DNA of 13,442 bases from Muribaculaceae bacterium (GTDB taxonomy: Bacteria; Bacteroidota; Bacteroidia; Bacteroidales; Muribaculaceae). The first letter of the stretch is position 1; every line of letters begins with the position of its first letter. Shown here in pieces: positions 13,178-13,442 of the stretch. Below the pieces are notes generated by a model. The model saw only the letters and a program-made list of their open reading frames with translations, searched no databases and was not told the origin of the DNA. The translations under genes and the position numbers were made by a program. The stretch is from NCBI GenBank assembly GCA_009775365.1, contig VSPM01000071.1, positions 1 through 13,442 on the forward strand. Direction: 5' to 3'.

Positions 13178-13239
13178 CCGCCCAACGATATGAAGCGACA
13201 TGCGGCTGGCCATAGCCACATAACGCGGAGGCAGGGCGG
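13178..13239 (-). promoter_or_regulatory. Candidate structured leader RNA of rplM
   Basis: On the minus strand CCGCCC (13239-13234) pairs with GGGCGG (13183-13178), six G-C pairs. Inside it GCG (13226-13224) pairs with CGC (13197-13195). The tip is a 7-bp hairpin, TGTGGCT (13220-13214) with AGCCGCA (13207-13201), including one G-U pair and an ATGGCC loop. These stems stack in a rod separated by internal loops. The predicted transcript contains the whole structure. L13 is known to repress rplM-rpsI through the leader in E. coli; whether this element does so is inference. Confidence 0.45.
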
Positions 13240-13265
13240 ACAACAAACTGGATATAATCGGCTCG

Positions 13266-13297
13266 CAAAATTACAAAATAATCGCCACATACACAAA
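13266..13297 (-). promoter_or_regulatory. Promoter of rplM-rpsI
   Basis: Read on the minus strand: TTTG (13297-13294), 20 bp, TAATTTTG (13273-13266), a perfect match to the Bacteroidetes consensus. The expected start point is near 13259, giving a leader of about 145 bases. The promoter lies about 40 bp past the end of the T-run of the 5S terminator, so ribosomal protein transcription is set apart from the rRNA operon. Confidence 0.75.
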
Positions 13298-13336
13298 CTC
13301 CTATTCATAAAATAACAAAGAAATTTCAAAAATAAC

Positions 13337-13372
13337 AAAAAAAGCCTCCACGGACGCGCTGTCCGCGGAGGC
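13337..13372 (-). terminator. Factor-independent terminator of the rRNA operon
   Basis: A 12-bp stem (13372-13361 with 13355-13344) and a five-base loop are followed by seven T's on the minus strand (13343-13337). One position (13350/13366) is an A-C mismatch if read on the plus strand but a G-U pair on the minus strand, supporting the minus-strand direction. It starts only a few bases after the 3' end of the 5S gene. Confidence 0.92.
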
Positions 13373-13375
13373 TCT

Positions 13376-13442
13376 AAGGCGGCGATTACCTACTCTCCCG
13401 CTTTCGCAGTACCATCGGCGTGATAAGGCTTAACTTCTCTGT
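13376..13442 (-). rRNA. rrf: 5S ribosomal RNA, 3' part (cut by the window edge)
   Basis: The minus strand reads the 3' half of a 5S rRNA: ACAGAGAAGTTAAGC, the loop E region CGATGGTACTGC, then GGGAGAGTAGGT and the terminal-helix strand ending GCCGCC. The 5' half lies beyond 13442. The exact 3' end is uncertain by one or two bases (13376-13378). The 23S and 16S genes are expected further right on the same strand. Confidence 0.93.

Larger units (their letters stand above)
13114..13336. other. Spacer between rplM and the 5S rRNA terminator
   Basis: About 220 bases without a gene. It contains the rplM leader (13114 to about 13259) with a rod-like fold, a small stem with an A/T loop (13151-13170), the rplM promoter (13266-13297) and, beyond it, an A/T-rich stretch (13298-13336) that could act as an upstream promoter element. 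Confidence 0.7.

Noticed and set aside
1..13442. CRISPR arrays, insertion sequences, defence or toxin genes, tRNAs
   Set aside because: No regular repeat-spacer pattern, transposase motif, tRNA-like cloverleaf or compositionally foreign gene was found; every long reading frame that counts is a conserved housekeeping gene.

Overview
The window looks like a stretch of a Bacteroidales chromosome, most plausibly from a gut member related to Muribaculaceae. Three things suggest this: protein families typical of the phylum (GldH, a Bacteroidetes-type LptD, EF-Ts and S2 with their long Bacteroidetes forms), promoters of the TTTG-N20-TAnnTTTG type, and an almost complete lack of Shine-Dalgarno sequences. 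The family-level guess is inference. I see no mobile element, CRISPR array, tRNA or sign of recent transfer; nearly all of it is conserved housekeeping DNA.

Layout. Positions 1-159 are a non-coding edge with a C-rich tandem repeat and possible promoter boxes. The plus strand then carries lptD (160-3069, outer-membrane LPS assembly). A 167-bp spacer with a very good promoter follows. Next is a run of same-direction genes: a small coiled-coil protein and ZapA (cell division), a 175-bp spacer with RNA-like secondary structure, RNase Y (rny), the iron-sulfur PSP1 protein RicT, the lipoprotein GldH, an M24 aminopeptidase, and the CCA-adding tRNA nucleotidyltransferase. A 42-bp perfect palindrome at 10150-10191 ends this run and also ends the converging minus-strand genes.

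The minus strand, read from right to left, holds the 3' end of a 5S rRNA gene with its terminator, then rplM-rpsI (L13, S9) and rpsB-tsf (S2, EF-Ts). A consensus promoter lies between the 5S terminator and rplM. Both ribosomal-protein units have leaders that fold well on paper: a rod-like leader before rplM and a compact three-way junction before rpsB.

How they fit together. The theme is RNA metabolism and translation: RNase Y next to RicT (known in Bacillus as a partner complex of RNase Y), tRNA CCA maturation, ribosomal proteins, an elongation factor and 5S rRNA, together with envelope and division genes (LptD, GldH, ZapA). The most interesting items are the rny-ricT pairing, the structured spacer upstream of rny (candidate autoregulatory leader or 6S-like RNA), and the two candidate ribosomal-protein leader RNAs.
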